Of a stretch of DNA of 64,000 bases, positions 1 through 7,803 are shown piece after piece. Origin of the DNA: Gammaproteobacteria bacterium UBA2675 (GTDB lineage Bacteria > Pseudomonadota > Gammaproteobacteria > Pseudomonadales > Pseudohongiellaceae); contig DEMH01000009.1 of the NCBI GenBank assembly GCA_002354805.1, forward strand, positions 806,001 to 870,000, written 5' to 3'. Made by a program: the position numbers and the translations under genes. The first letter of the stretch is position 1. Each line of letters starts with the position of its first letter. Under the pieces are notes generated by a model that saw only the letters and a program-made list of their open reading frames with translations, did no database searches and had not been told where the DNA came from.

Positions 1-1650
1 CTTCAGAAAGCAATTGAAGATGTTGTATTTGCCAAGTTAGATGAGACTCAGAAAGAGGGGTATTCCTCGTTTGGTGAATTGAGGAAAGCGAGAGAAGCTG
101 CTTCCAATATCCAGAAGGAGGCACTTCGTGGGGAGCTTGCAACCCTACATAAAGAGGTGGATAGACTCCGAGAAGCGATCGATCAAAGAGGAGCCAAAGT
201 ATCCTTCAAGGAAGAGCAGGAGAAGCAGGTTGAAGAGCTGAAGAAGCAGATGCCTGATGCTACTCAATCTGTTGATAAAACGATTCTGGAGGAGCTGGAG
301 AAACAACAGAAAAAGCTAAAGGAAATCGAAGACAAAATTGCTGTCAAAAGCAGAAGGCGAAGGTCAATTGATGGTGCAATGGAATCATATGCGGCTATCA
401 AAAAGAGCACCTTACAAGAGATAACAAAAATCCAGAAGCAACTGCGTGAATCCGAGGTTGCGCAAGATGTCGTGATGAAGCTGGAGCCAACTTGGTCGTC
501 CGACGTTGTTGGCCTTCTTCAGCAAGAAATAGAAAATCTCGATGTAGAAGTTGCAGCGCTAAAAGAGGCAGATGGCGCGCCTCCGTCACCACCTTCTTTA
601 GTCGGCGTTAAGGCAGAGATTGCAAGACTTAAAGAGCTTGTTGCAAAGGACGAGGTTAGCAGAAAGCGACTTCTCGACCTTCAAAAGCAAATTGCCGAGC
701 GAACTGCCAATGCAGAGCGATTGGCTAAGGAAATTAAGAATCTCGATGAAAAGGTATTGAGGACTCTTGAAAAGCAAGAGGCTAAACAAATTTCGTTATA
801 TCTAGAAGTTTTTGAAGCTCTGTCAGCCGACAAGGCTGGTTTGAAAGAACTCTACTCACCAATGCAAGATGCGATCAATCAACTTGGCGAGGAAATGCAA
901 TTTAGTGTGTCGGTCGGTTACCAGATTGATTCTAAGGTTTGGCTCGATAAGGCTGCCAGGTTCTTTGACGGACGACGAGCAGGGGCTGAAGCTAAGCGGT
1001 TGGAGGTTGAAAGGATTGTCGAAGCCAGACTGATGCCCGCATGGAGAGCTGGCGACCTCGTGAGTATTGAAGCGGCCTTTAAAGAACTCCTTTCTGCGAT
1101 GGACATTCCGTCGTTTCCTGAAAAAAATGGAACCTCAAAATTGTCTCGTGTGGAGCTCTACGACTGGATATTCTCGGTCGATCACATCGAGTTATCTTAC
1201 AAGATTCATTATTCTGGGACGGAACTCGAATATCTATCGCCCGGGACTCGTGGCATCGCTCTCCTGGTCCTATATCTGCTGATGGATGAGGATGATACCC
1301 GGCCGCTCTTGATTGATCAGCCCGAAGGAAATTTGGACAATTCATCCGTTTATAAGCAGTTGGTCCCATACATTAGAAAAGCGAAGAAGCGACGACAGAT
1401 TATTCTCATTACGCATAATCCTAACCTCGTCGTGGCGACCGACGCAGAGCAGATCATTATTGCAACGGCAGATCGCCCAAGCACCCAGCCATATCCATGT
1501 ATTCGTTACGACACTGGTGGGTTAGAGCATTCTGTCCCCGGGGATAGAATGGGAGTTCGTGAAGCGGTCTGTTTACTGCTTGAGGGAGGAGAGGACGCAT
1601 TCAGGGCGCGTGAAAATCGCTATTCGCTTGCGCAACTAAAAACATCATGA
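1..1650 (+). CDS. TrlF-like SMC/ABC-type ATPase, C-terminal part (5' truncated by window)
   Basis: The reading frame is open from the first base, so the N-terminus lies outside the window. The visible ~549 residues start with long charged heptad-rich segments (roughly the first 270 residues), a coiled coil as in SMC/Rad50-type proteins. The C-terminal third has an ABC-type ATPase half: signature LSPGTRG, Walker B plus D-loop LLIDQPEGNLDN and H-loop ITHNPNLVV. This C-terminal pattern is what I associate with the TrlF family (PHP domain followed by an AAA/ABC ATPase), often found in defence islands. The PHP domain and Walker A would lie upstream and cannot be checked. Base composition looks more AT-rich than the core genes further right. 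The ATPase call is firm; the TrlF assignment is from memory of the family. Confidence 0.7.
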   Translation, partial: LQKAIEDVVFAKLDETQKEGYSSFGELRKAREAASNIQKEALRGELATLHKEVDRLREAIDQRGAKVSFKEEQEKQVEELKKQMPDATQSVDKTILEELEKQQKKLKEIEDKIAVKSRRRRSIDGAMESYAAIKKSTLQEITKIQKQLRESEVAQDVVMKLEPTWSSDVVGLLQQEIENLDVEVAALKEADGAPPSPPSLVGVKAEIARLKELVAKDEVSRKRLLDLQKQIAERTANAERLAKEIKNLDEKVLRTLEKQEAKQISLYLEVFEALSADKAGLKELYSPMQDAINQLGEEMQFSVSVGYQIDSKVWLDKAARFFDGRRAGAEAKRLEVERIVEARLMPAWRAGDLVSIEAAFKELLSAMDIPSFPEKNGTSKLSRVELYDWIFSVDHIELSYKIHYSGTELEYLSPGTRGIALLVLYLLMDEDDTRPLLIDQPEGNLDNSSVYKQLVPYIRKAKKRRQIILITHNPNLVVATDAEQIIIATADRPSTQPYPCIRYDTGGLEHSVPGDRMGVREAVCLLLEGGEDAFRARENRYSLAQLKTS

Positions 1651-1667
1651 GCAGATTGATCCTACAC

Positions 1668-1715
1668 ACCGTGGAAAGCGGCGAGTGGAATACAAAGCGG
1701 GCTAGAGCTCAAATT
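1668..1715 (+). pseudogene. short relic of an AlbA_2/Schlafen-type gene start (copy 1)
   Basis: The ~45 bases here align with the start of the second AlbA_2 relic at about 3000-3043. In one frame they read VEYKAG followed by a stop, matching VEYKAGW of the other copy, with small indels before it. No open frame continues. I read it as a remnant left by rearrangement or gene loss; it is too short to be certain. Confidence 0.45.
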
Positions 1716-1842
1716 CCGGGCTGCACAGCATTTTCAACTTCTCCAATTATTGTCGCAATTTTGGGTTTCCCATCATTTTCAAAATTTTGCGTCGAAATGA
1801 AGGTTGTGTATCGTTTGCCACCACTTTTGCTAAGGCGGGCAT

Positions 1843-2955
1843 GTGAATAACGCTGCAACAACGACTTTCGATGGCCTTAACGCCATCGCGACCCACCTAC
1901 GCGAACGGCTGGAGAACAAGAAGTACGTGTTGCTATTCGCCTTCAACGGCACCGGCAAGACGCGCCTGTCCATGGCCTTCAAAGAGCTGGGAAAACAAGG
2001 CGATGGCGAGGAAGAAAAACGCGACACTCTATACTTCAACGCCTTCACAGAGGACCTGTTCTACTGGGATAACGACCTGGAGAACGGCGCCAAACGGGTG
2101 TTGCGGTTGAACCGTGATTCCCATTTTTTCGACGGCCTGCAAGAACTGGAGATGGAAAATCGCATCGGACCACTATTGGCGCGCTACGCGAACTTCAACT
2201 TCCTCATCGACTATGAGACTTGGGAAATCACCTTTTTCCGGGAACAAGACGCCGATGGCGCGCCCACTCCCATCAAGGTCTCACGGGGCGAGGAGAATAT
2301 CTTTGTCTGGTGCTTTTTTCTCGCCGTCGCCCAGCTGGCGGTGGATCAGGAGGACGGCTCACCCTATGCCTGGGTGAAGTACCTTTATATCGACGACCCC
2401 ATCTCATCGCTGGACGACAATAACGCCATTGCCGTAGCCAGCCACTTGGCGCAACTGCTGAAGACTGCCAATGGGCAGATCAGAACTGTGATATCGACGC
2501 ACCACCATCTTTTTTTCAATGTGATGTGCAACGAACTGAGCAACGCGGTCAAAGGCTTCCTGAGTAAAGAGGCCGACAATTTCCGGTTGGCCGACACTGG
2601 TGAGACGCCGCGCTATCATCATGTAGCCTTGCTGAAACAACTGCACGAGGTGGCGGAGTCGGGTGAAATCTATACCTACCACTTCAATATTCTCCGCAAT
2701 ATTATGGAAAAGACTGCCACGTTCCACGGCTTCCGCAACTTCTCAGCGTGCCTCAGACAGGACAGCGACGACCCAGACGGCATTCTCCATGCCCGCCTGG
2801 TCAACGTGCTCAGTCATGGAAACTATTCCCTGTATGAACCACAGGAAATGCTGCCGGAGAATAAGGACTATTTCCGCAAGATCCTTCGTGACTTTATGGA
2901 CAACTACCGCTTTAACCCGGAACTGTTCCCGGTTGTGGAGGAGGCGCAGGCATGA
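1843..2955 (+). CDS. AAA_13-type ABC ATPase, restriction-modification associated
   Basis: A 370-residue protein starting at GTG, with a purine-rich stretch about 8 bases upstream. It has a Walker A FNGTGKT near residue 35, an ABC-like signature SRGEEN near 147, Walker B with D-loop YLYIDDPISSLDD near 185 and a histidine switch STHHH near 223. This is an RloC/AAA_13-like P-loop architecture but compact, without the long coiled coil of SMC proteins. Proteins of this kind are commonly encoded inside type I restriction-modification loci, and hsdM lies 1.2 kb downstream. Its stop overlaps the start of the decayed AlbA_2 gene by 4 bases, which suggests former translational coupling. A role in phage defence or in regulating the nuclease is inference; no nuclease domain is visible. 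Confidence 0.72.
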   Translation: MNNAATTTFDGLNAIATHLRERLENKKYVLLFAFNGTGKTRLSMAFKELGKQGDGEEEKRDTLYFNAFTEDLFYWDNDLENGAKRVLRLNRDSHFFDGLQELEMENRIGPLLARYANFNFLIDYETWEITFFREQDADGAPTPIKVSRGEENIFVWCFFLAVAQLAVDQEDGSPYAWVKYLYIDDPISSLDDNNAIAVASHLAQLLKTANGQIRTVISTHHHLFFNVMCNELSNAVKGFLSKEADNFRLADTGETPRYHHVALLKQLHEVAESGEIYTYHFNILRNIMEKTATFHGFRNFSACLRQDSDDPDGILHARLVNVLSHGNYSLYEPQEMLPENKDYFRKILRDFMDNYRFNPELFPVVEEAQA

Positions 2956-3136
2956 ATCCCAAACTCCCCATTAACCTCGACTTCCTGCTCCACCACCGCA
3001 CCATCGAAAGCGAGCGGGTGGAATATAAGGCGGGCTGGAATCCGGAGGCGGTGCTGCATTGCATTTTACCTTCGGCAATGATGCTCTCAATATGGGTGGG
3101 GGTCATGTGGCGAACGTTAACAAGGAGGGCCTTTGA
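2952..3136 (+). pseudogene. AlbA_2 (Schlafen-like) domain gene, frameshifted and truncated
   Basis: The frame starting at ATG 2952 reads RTIESERVEYKAGWNPEAVL, the typical beginning of an AlbA_2 DNA-binding domain. After the codon for residue 37 the homology leaves this frame. A frame entered at 3062 reads TFGNDALNMGGGHV, which matches the next part of the domain (AFANDxxNxGGGYI), and stops at 3134-3136. One indel near 3060-3066 therefore broke the gene, and everything after the GGG motif is missing. The ATG overlaps the stop of the upstream ATPase gene, as in an intact operon. Functional product is very unlikely. Confidence 0.72.
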
Positions 3137-3138
3137 GT

Positions 3139-3888
3139 ATGCAATGGAGTGATTACATCGTCTATGTGGATGAAAGTGGTGACCACAGTCTGACGCATAT
3201 CAATCCGGAGTATCCGGTGTTTGTGCTGGCTTTGTGTATTTTCCTTAAGAGGCATTACTGCCAGGCAGTGGTGCCTGCCATTACTGGCTTCAAGTTTCGT
3301 CACTTTGGTCATGACATGCAGATTCTGCACGAGCATGACATCCGTAAAGAGACTAACGGTTTTAATTTTAAAAACAGGGCTGTCAAGAGTGCCTTTTTGG
3401 ATGAACTTGGCGGCATTATCGAGCAGCATAACTTCGTCCTGATCAGCAGTGTAATTGACAAAAATTGCCTAGCTGATAGATATCAGATTCCCGATAATCC
3501 GTACCATATCGCTTTGAAGTTCTGCCTTGAGCGTTTGTTTTATTTCATGAAGGAAAAAGCACAGCAAAAAGGTATTACCCATGTGGTGGTCGAAAACCGG
3601 GGAAGGAAAGAAGATGATGAGCTGGAGCTGGAGTTCCGGCGCATTTGTGACGGTGCCAATGCCCATGGACATGCCCTGCCGTTTGCGCTGAAGTTTGCCG
3701 ATAAGAAAACCAATTCACCGGGCTTGCAGCTGGCGGACTTGGTGGCTCGACCTATTGGTATAAGCTATCTTCGCCCGGCTCAGAGTAATCAGGCGTTCAC
3801 CATTCTGGAGAAGAAGTTTTATAGCAAAAAGGGCAGAGACGGCGCGGGGAGTGGCTATGAGGGGTATGGTTTGAAATGTTTTCCTTGA
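3139..3888 (+). CDS. DUF3800 domain-containing protein
   Basis: A 249-residue soluble protein. ATG at 3139 is preferred because the AAGGAGGG ribosome-binding site at 3122-3129 is spaced correctly for it; a TTG six bases upstream is too close. The N-terminus IVYVDESGDHS is the family hallmark, an acidic motif resembling RNase H/DEDD-type metal sites. Further acidic blocks (VVVENRGRKEDDELE near 155) and the C-terminal QLADLVARPIG are also typical. DUF3800 genes are frequent in restriction-modification loci, but their biochemical activity is not established. The family usually has a short extra tail after GLKCFP; here a stop interrupts it (see the next entry). Confidence 0.82.
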   Translation: MQWSDYIVYVDESGDHSLTHINPEYPVFVLALCIFLKRHYCQAVVPAITGFKFRHFGHDMQILHEHDIRKETNGFNFKNRAVKSAFLDELGGIIEQHNFVLISSVIDKNCLADRYQIPDNPYHIALKFCLERLFYFMKEKAQQKGITHVVVENRGRKEDDELELEFRRICDGANAHGHALPFALKFADKKTNSPGLQLADLVARPIGISYLRPAQSNQAFTILEKKFYSKKGRDGAGSGYEGYGLKCFP

Positions 3889-3988
3889 GAGCCTCGGTGA
3901 AAAACGCCTCTCCAGAAAAGCGAAAGGCCTCGATGATCTCACCGAAGCCTGTACGCCGATCGGGCACTCCCAATCCACTTGCATCTGA
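3889..3988 (+). pseudogene. detached C-terminal tail of the DUF3800 gene
   Basis: Just after the DUF3800 stop, another frame starting near 3914 reads KAKGLDDLTEACTPIGHSQS and stops at 3986-3988. This resembles the tail I recall from intact family members. A stop plus frameshift, possibly from a ~25-base insertion, seems to have cut it off. The remaining bases to hsdM (3989-4135) hold no recognisable gene. Confidence 0.4.
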
Positions 3989-4135
3989 GTTTAGGCTAAT
4001 TTATCCGTGTTGGCAAGGCCACCGTTGGCAAGCTGGCTCCTTGGGAACGGTAAAGGAATCCTTAATAGTTCAAGGCGAGGAAATGCCAAACACAATTACC
4101 GAGAAATCCTCCATAGATTATTGAAAGGAAAGTAA

Positions 4136-5743
4136 ATGACCAAAGACCAACTGAGCCAACTGGGCAAGACCCTCTGGGCGATTGCCGACGGCCTGCGCGG
4201 CGCTATGAACGCCGATGACTTCCGCGACTATATGCTGTCGTTCCTGTTTCTGCGCTACCTCTCTGACAATTTCGAGGCGGCGGCGAGAAAAGAGCTGGGA
4301 AAGGACTATCCCCGGTTGGAAGACGGGGATCGACGCCCGCCGCTGGCGGTTTGGTATGCGGAAAACGCCGGGGATGTGCCCGCTTTTGAAAAACAGATGC
4401 GCCGCAAGATGCATTATGTGATCCACCCGGACTATCTCTGGAGCAGCATTTACGAGCGCGCCCGCACTCAGAACGACGAGCTGCTTCGAGTTCTGGAAAA
4501 AGGTTTCAAGCACATCGAAAACGAATCATTCGCCAGCACCTTTCAGGGGCTGTTTTCCGAGATCAATCTCAACTCGGAAAAGCTGGGTCGGACGCCCAAG
4601 GCGCGCAACGACAAGCTTTGCACCATCATCACCAAGATTGCCGAGGGGATTGCGCAGTTTTCGACCGACAGCGACATTCTGGGCGATGCCTATGAGTACC
4701 TGATTGGCCAGTTCGCAGCTGGTTCCGGCAAGAAGGCCGGTGAGTTTTATACCCCGCAAACTGTGTCCACTATCCTCTCGCGTATTGTCACGCTGGACAG
4801 TCAGGACCCGACCACCGGTAAGAAGAAAAAGCTCAACAATGTGCTGGACTTTGCCTGCGGATCGGGCTCGCTTCTACTCAATGTGCGCAACCAGATGGGA
4901 CCACACGGTATCGGCAAGATCTACGGCCAGGAAAAGAACATCACCACTTACAACCTGGCGCGTATGAACATGCTGCTGCACGGGGTCAAAGACAGCGAGT
5001 TTGAGATCCACCACGGCGACTCCTTGACCAATGACTGGGAGCTGCTGAACGAGATGAACCCGGCCAAAAAGCTACAGTGCGATGCGGTGGTGGCCAATCC
5101 GCCCTTCAGCTACCGCTGGCAGCCCAACGAAGCGCTAGGCGAAGACTTTCGCTTCAAGAACTACGGCCTCGCACCTAAGTCAGCCGCCGATTTTGCTTTC
5201 TTGCTGCACGGTTTTCACTTCCTGAGCGACGAAGGTACCATGGCGATTATCTTGCCCCATGGTGTACTTTTCCGTAGTGGCGTTGAGAGCCGTATTCGCA
5301 CCAAGCTGCTCAAAGATGGTCATATTGATACTGTAATAGGCCTGCCAGCTAATCTGTTCTTTTCCACAGGTATTCCGGTTTGTATTTTGATTCTCAAAAA
5401 GTGCAAGAAGTGGAATGATGTGCTCTTCATCAATGCGGCTGAGCTGTACGAGAAGGGGAAACGACAGAATAAGCTGCTGCCGGAGCACATCGACAAAGTC
5501 ATCGATACTTATCAACATCGACCAGAATCGGTAGAGCGTTATGCTCGACGCGTCAGCATGGAAGAGATCGAGAAGAACGATTACAACCTCAATATCTCCC
5601 GCTATGTCACTACCGTGGAGCCCGAGCCGGAAATAGACCTTGCTGCTGTCCATACGCAGTTGACTGATATAGAAAAGCGCATTCGCGAAGCATCAGACAA
5701 GCACAATCAGTATCTGAAAGAGTTGAATCTACCGCCAGTGTGA
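4136..5743 (+). CDS. hsdM: type I restriction-modification system DNA methyltransferase subunit HsdM
   Basis: HsdM transfers a methyl group from S-adenosylmethionine to adenine N6, normally in an M2S complex with the specificity subunit HsdS. The 535 residues match family length. An N-terminal helical HsdM_N region (about 1-150) precedes the N6-methylase domain, with GEFYTPQTVS near 202, SAM-binding motif I DFACGSGS at 238-245 and catalytic NPPF at 321-324. ATG at 4136 follows GAAAGGAAAG. No hsdS follows (the next gene is an unrelated cassette) and no hsdR is present, so this is an orphan subunit within the window. Without HsdS it cannot recognise DNA in the known mechanism, unless a partner lies left of position 1. 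Confidence 0.93.
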   Translation: MTKDQLSQLGKTLWAIADGLRGAMNADDFRDYMLSFLFLRYLSDNFEAAARKELGKDYPRLEDGDRRPPLAVWYAENAGDVPAFEKQMRRKMHYVIHPDYLWSSIYERARTQNDELLRVLEKGFKHIENESFASTFQGLFSEINLNSEKLGRTPKARNDKLCTIITKIAEGIAQFSTDSDILGDAYEYLIGQFAAGSGKKAGEFYTPQTVSTILSRIVTLDSQDPTTGKKKKLNNVLDFACGSGSLLLNVRNQMGPHGIGKIYGQEKNITTYNLARMNMLLHGVKDSEFEIHHGDSLTNDWELLNEMNPAKKLQCDAVVANPPFSYRWQPNEALGEDFRFKNYGLAPKSAADFAFLLHGFHFLSDEGTMAIILPHGVLFRSGVESRIRTKLLKDGHIDTVIGLPANLFFSTGIPVCILILKKCKKWNDVLFINAAELYEKGKRQNKLLPEHIDKVIDTYQHRPESVERYARRVSMEEIEKNDYNLNISRYVTTVEPEPEIDLAAVHTQLTDIEKRIREASDKHNQYLKELNLPPV

Positions 5744-5926
5744 AATTGGAGGCTGGACACTGGTCCAAAAGATGTCTGTACTCTAAGGCTGGCAGCTGAC
5801 CATGGTGGTTGCCAAATGTTATAGAGGTTGTAATTATACTTTTCAGCCAGTCAGTTTGTTCGACGCTATTATGAATCACCGCTGACTGTATATTTTTTAT
5901 AGCGACTATGACCATAACATCTGCAC
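5744..5926 (+). other. gene-free spacer between hsdM and the sce7726 cassette
   Basis: No trace of an HsdS start is visible directly after hsdM, where one would be expected. The right end is AT-rich (TGTATATTTTTTATAG near 5887-5902) and may contain a promoter for the following three genes, but no well-spaced -35 box is clear. Confidence 0.4.
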
Positions 5927-6835
5927 ATGTCTAAAGCCGTTAACAGAGACATTCATACCGATCCATCAGCGCTGGCGCGTTTCTTCTCGCCTGGCGTGTT
6001 GTCAGATTTGAGCTCTTCAAGCCGTTCCTCCTTGGCCTCCCGGCTTTTTCGTCAGTTGAATCTCCATCGTTTTTTTGATCTGGACGACACGGTATGTCAG
6101 TTTTACGACAAATTGTTCTCGAGTTTCATTCGGGATTACCGATTTGAGTATGTCTACAAGAACGCTATCGCAGAAAAGCGCTTCCTCGGTGTGCACAACC
6201 TGAATACGGCCTTCATGCTGACCGAGTTCGGTGCGGCTGGCTGCAAGGCAGATGCCGTGATCGTCAATGGCACGTCCCATGTGTATGAGATCAAGACCGC
6301 TCTGGATGACTTCACGCGCCTTGACAGGCAATTGTCAGCATACGCCAGGGTTTTCGACTATATTACGGTAGTGACTGAGGAGCGGTTATTTGCAGCAGCC
6401 GAAAAGTTTTTGCCGGGGGAGATTGGCATCCTGACATTGGCTGATAAGGGTTATCAGTTCCGGGTTCGTGGCAATTATCGGGCACCTGCCAGCAACAAAC
6501 GGAATATCAAGCCTGAGGCTGTGTTTGATTCGCTGACGAGGCAGGAGTACCTGAGCATTCTGAAGGATGAGTTCGGTGCTTGTCTGAAGGGGCTGCCCAA
6601 TACAAAAGTCTACACCGAGGCCAAGCGACTGTTTTCCACGCTCGCTCCGGAAGTGGCACACGATCACATGGTGAGGGTGCTGCGTTCACGAAGCGATTTA
6701 CTGAGCTTGCGTGCGCACGTGGATAGTTTGCCATGCAGTCTGAAAGCAGCCGCATTGTCGCTGCGACTCAACAGGGCGCAGCAAGAGCGATTCGTAAGCC
6801 GACTGAACAGCCCCGTAGGTGCTGTTCTGGCATAG
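5927..6835 (+). CDS. sce7726 family protein, candidate PD-(D/E)XK nuclease
   Basis: A 302-residue protein that I recognise as the sce7726 family (named after a Sorangium cellulosum locus). The core at residues 100-123 reads LTEFGAAGCKADAVI ... YEIKT: a glutamate (E100), an aspartate (D109) and an E-x-K pair (E121, K123). This is the arrangement of a PD-(D/E)XK nuclease active site, so I infer nuclease-fold character. No signal peptide or membrane segment is visible. It is first in a tight same-strand set with sce7725 (21 bp gap) and a HEPN/RES protein (2 bp gap). Family membership is by recall; the activity is inference. Confidence 0.72.
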   Translation: MSKAVNRDIHTDPSALARFFSPGVLSDLSSSSRSSLASRLFRQLNLHRFFDLDDTVCQFYDKLFSSFIRDYRFEYVYKNAIAEKRFLGVHNLNTAFMLTEFGAAGCKADAVIVNGTSHVYEIKTALDDFTRLDRQLSAYARVFDYITVVTEERLFAAAEKFLPGEIGILTLADKGYQFRVRGNYRAPASNKRNIKPEAVFDSLTRQEYLSILKDEFGACLKGLPNTKVYTEAKRLFSTLAPEVAHDHMVRVLRSRSDLLSLRAHVDSLPCSLKAAALSLRLNRAQQERFVSRLNSPVGAVLA

Positions 6836-6856
6836 TCATGTAGCAAGGGGATTGCA

Positions 6857-7801
6857 ATGTACTACCCATATCTGCGCGGCAAGCAGTTCGAACTGGTCAT
6901 GCTCCGGGAGCAGGCTGAAAACATAGCACGCTGGGGTTTTGTGCCGATTATCGAACCTGTGCGCGAGAACTTCCCTGCCTTGAAAAGAGCGCTGACAGCG
7001 CTGGTTGAAAACAACTGCCACTTTATCCTCATCGCCAATCCGTCTGTTGGGCAGCTTGTACATGGTAATGGGGATTTGCGCGAACAGATATTTGAGGAGT
7101 TGCTGGGGGGCTACCCTGCTTTTCAAGTCGGCCTGTGTTTGACACAAAACAGCTCAGTTGCAGATGTCGACAAGTACTTCACTAGTTTTGAGTTGCCCAC
7201 CGCAGTAATTCACAAAGGCTTTTCTGATGGCCGGGTGCTGGCTGAGACACTTGCTGAGTATCAGGGGCAACTGAGTTCCCACGTATTTGTTGGTTTGCAA
7301 GCTGCCAGGATGTACCGCAGACATTTCACCGGTATCACGCGTGTCATTGTTGAGGATGGGTTTAACAAGCCCCTGCGAAATGCGGATTACCCGGCGTCGG
7401 AGCGCTATTCTGATCTTTATCTGACCTATGGTGAGGTGCCGGGTGAGGCCTTTGGTGATTTTCTGGTCGTTGGTGATGATTACAGCGACGGCGGCGGGCC
7501 TGCGTTTGCGGTGGCTATTCATCTGACCTATGCGGAACCAGATGACGAAGGGCAGCTTTATATCAACCATTATGTTTCAACGAGTAACAAGACCGCCGCC
7601 GACACTGCTGGCAAGTTTGCTGAGGCGTTGGAAAAGTTGGTCGCGGACGTAAGCAGCCCCGGTACCAAAGTGTTTCGATCCAATGCTGTCGCCGAATACC
7701 TGCGACTTCATCAGGCGCAGCATTTTCCGGGCCTGGGGTACATTAAAAAGCTGTCGATGCAGCATCACATGGAGTTGATGGCTCATCTACTGGGACGGTA
7801 A
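6857..7801 (+). CDS. sce7725 family protein (beta-protein-like)
   Basis: A 314-residue soluble protein with the characteristic start MYYPYLRGKQFELVMLRE and an early PIIEPVREN motif near residue 36. It matches the sce7725 family, which usually sits next to sce7726, and resembles the phage T4 beta-protein family in its N-terminal pattern. AAGGGG at 6845-6850 is a good ribosome-binding site for ATG 6857. No catalytic motif is obvious; the alternating hydrophobic strands and helices would fit an alpha/beta barrel, but that is a guess. Its constant partnership suggests a complex or immunity function with sce7726. Confidence 0.72.
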   Translation: MYYPYLRGKQFELVMLREQAENIARWGFVPIIEPVRENFPALKRALTALVENNCHFILIANPSVGQLVHGNGDLREQIFEELLGGYPAFQVGLCLTQNSSVADVDKYFTSFELPTAVIHKGFSDGRVLAETLAEYQGQLSSHVFVGLQAARMYRRHFTGITRVIVEDGFNKPLRNADYPASERYSDLYLTYGEVPGEAFGDFLVVGDDYSDGGGPAFAVAIHLTYAEPDDEGQLYINHYVSTSNKTAADTAGKFAEALEKLVADVSSPGTKVFRSNAVAEYLRLHQAQHFPGLGYIKKLSMQHHMELMAHLLGR

Positions 7802-7803
7802 AC

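Noticed and set aside
1647..1850. A 67-codon frame between the first two ATPase genes
   Set aside because: Only a short AlbA_2-like remnant is recognisable and in another frame; the rest has no coding character.
3876..4124. An 82-codon frame after the DUF3800 gene
   Set aside because: The homology to the DUF3800 tail lies in a different frame, so this frame is not the coding one.
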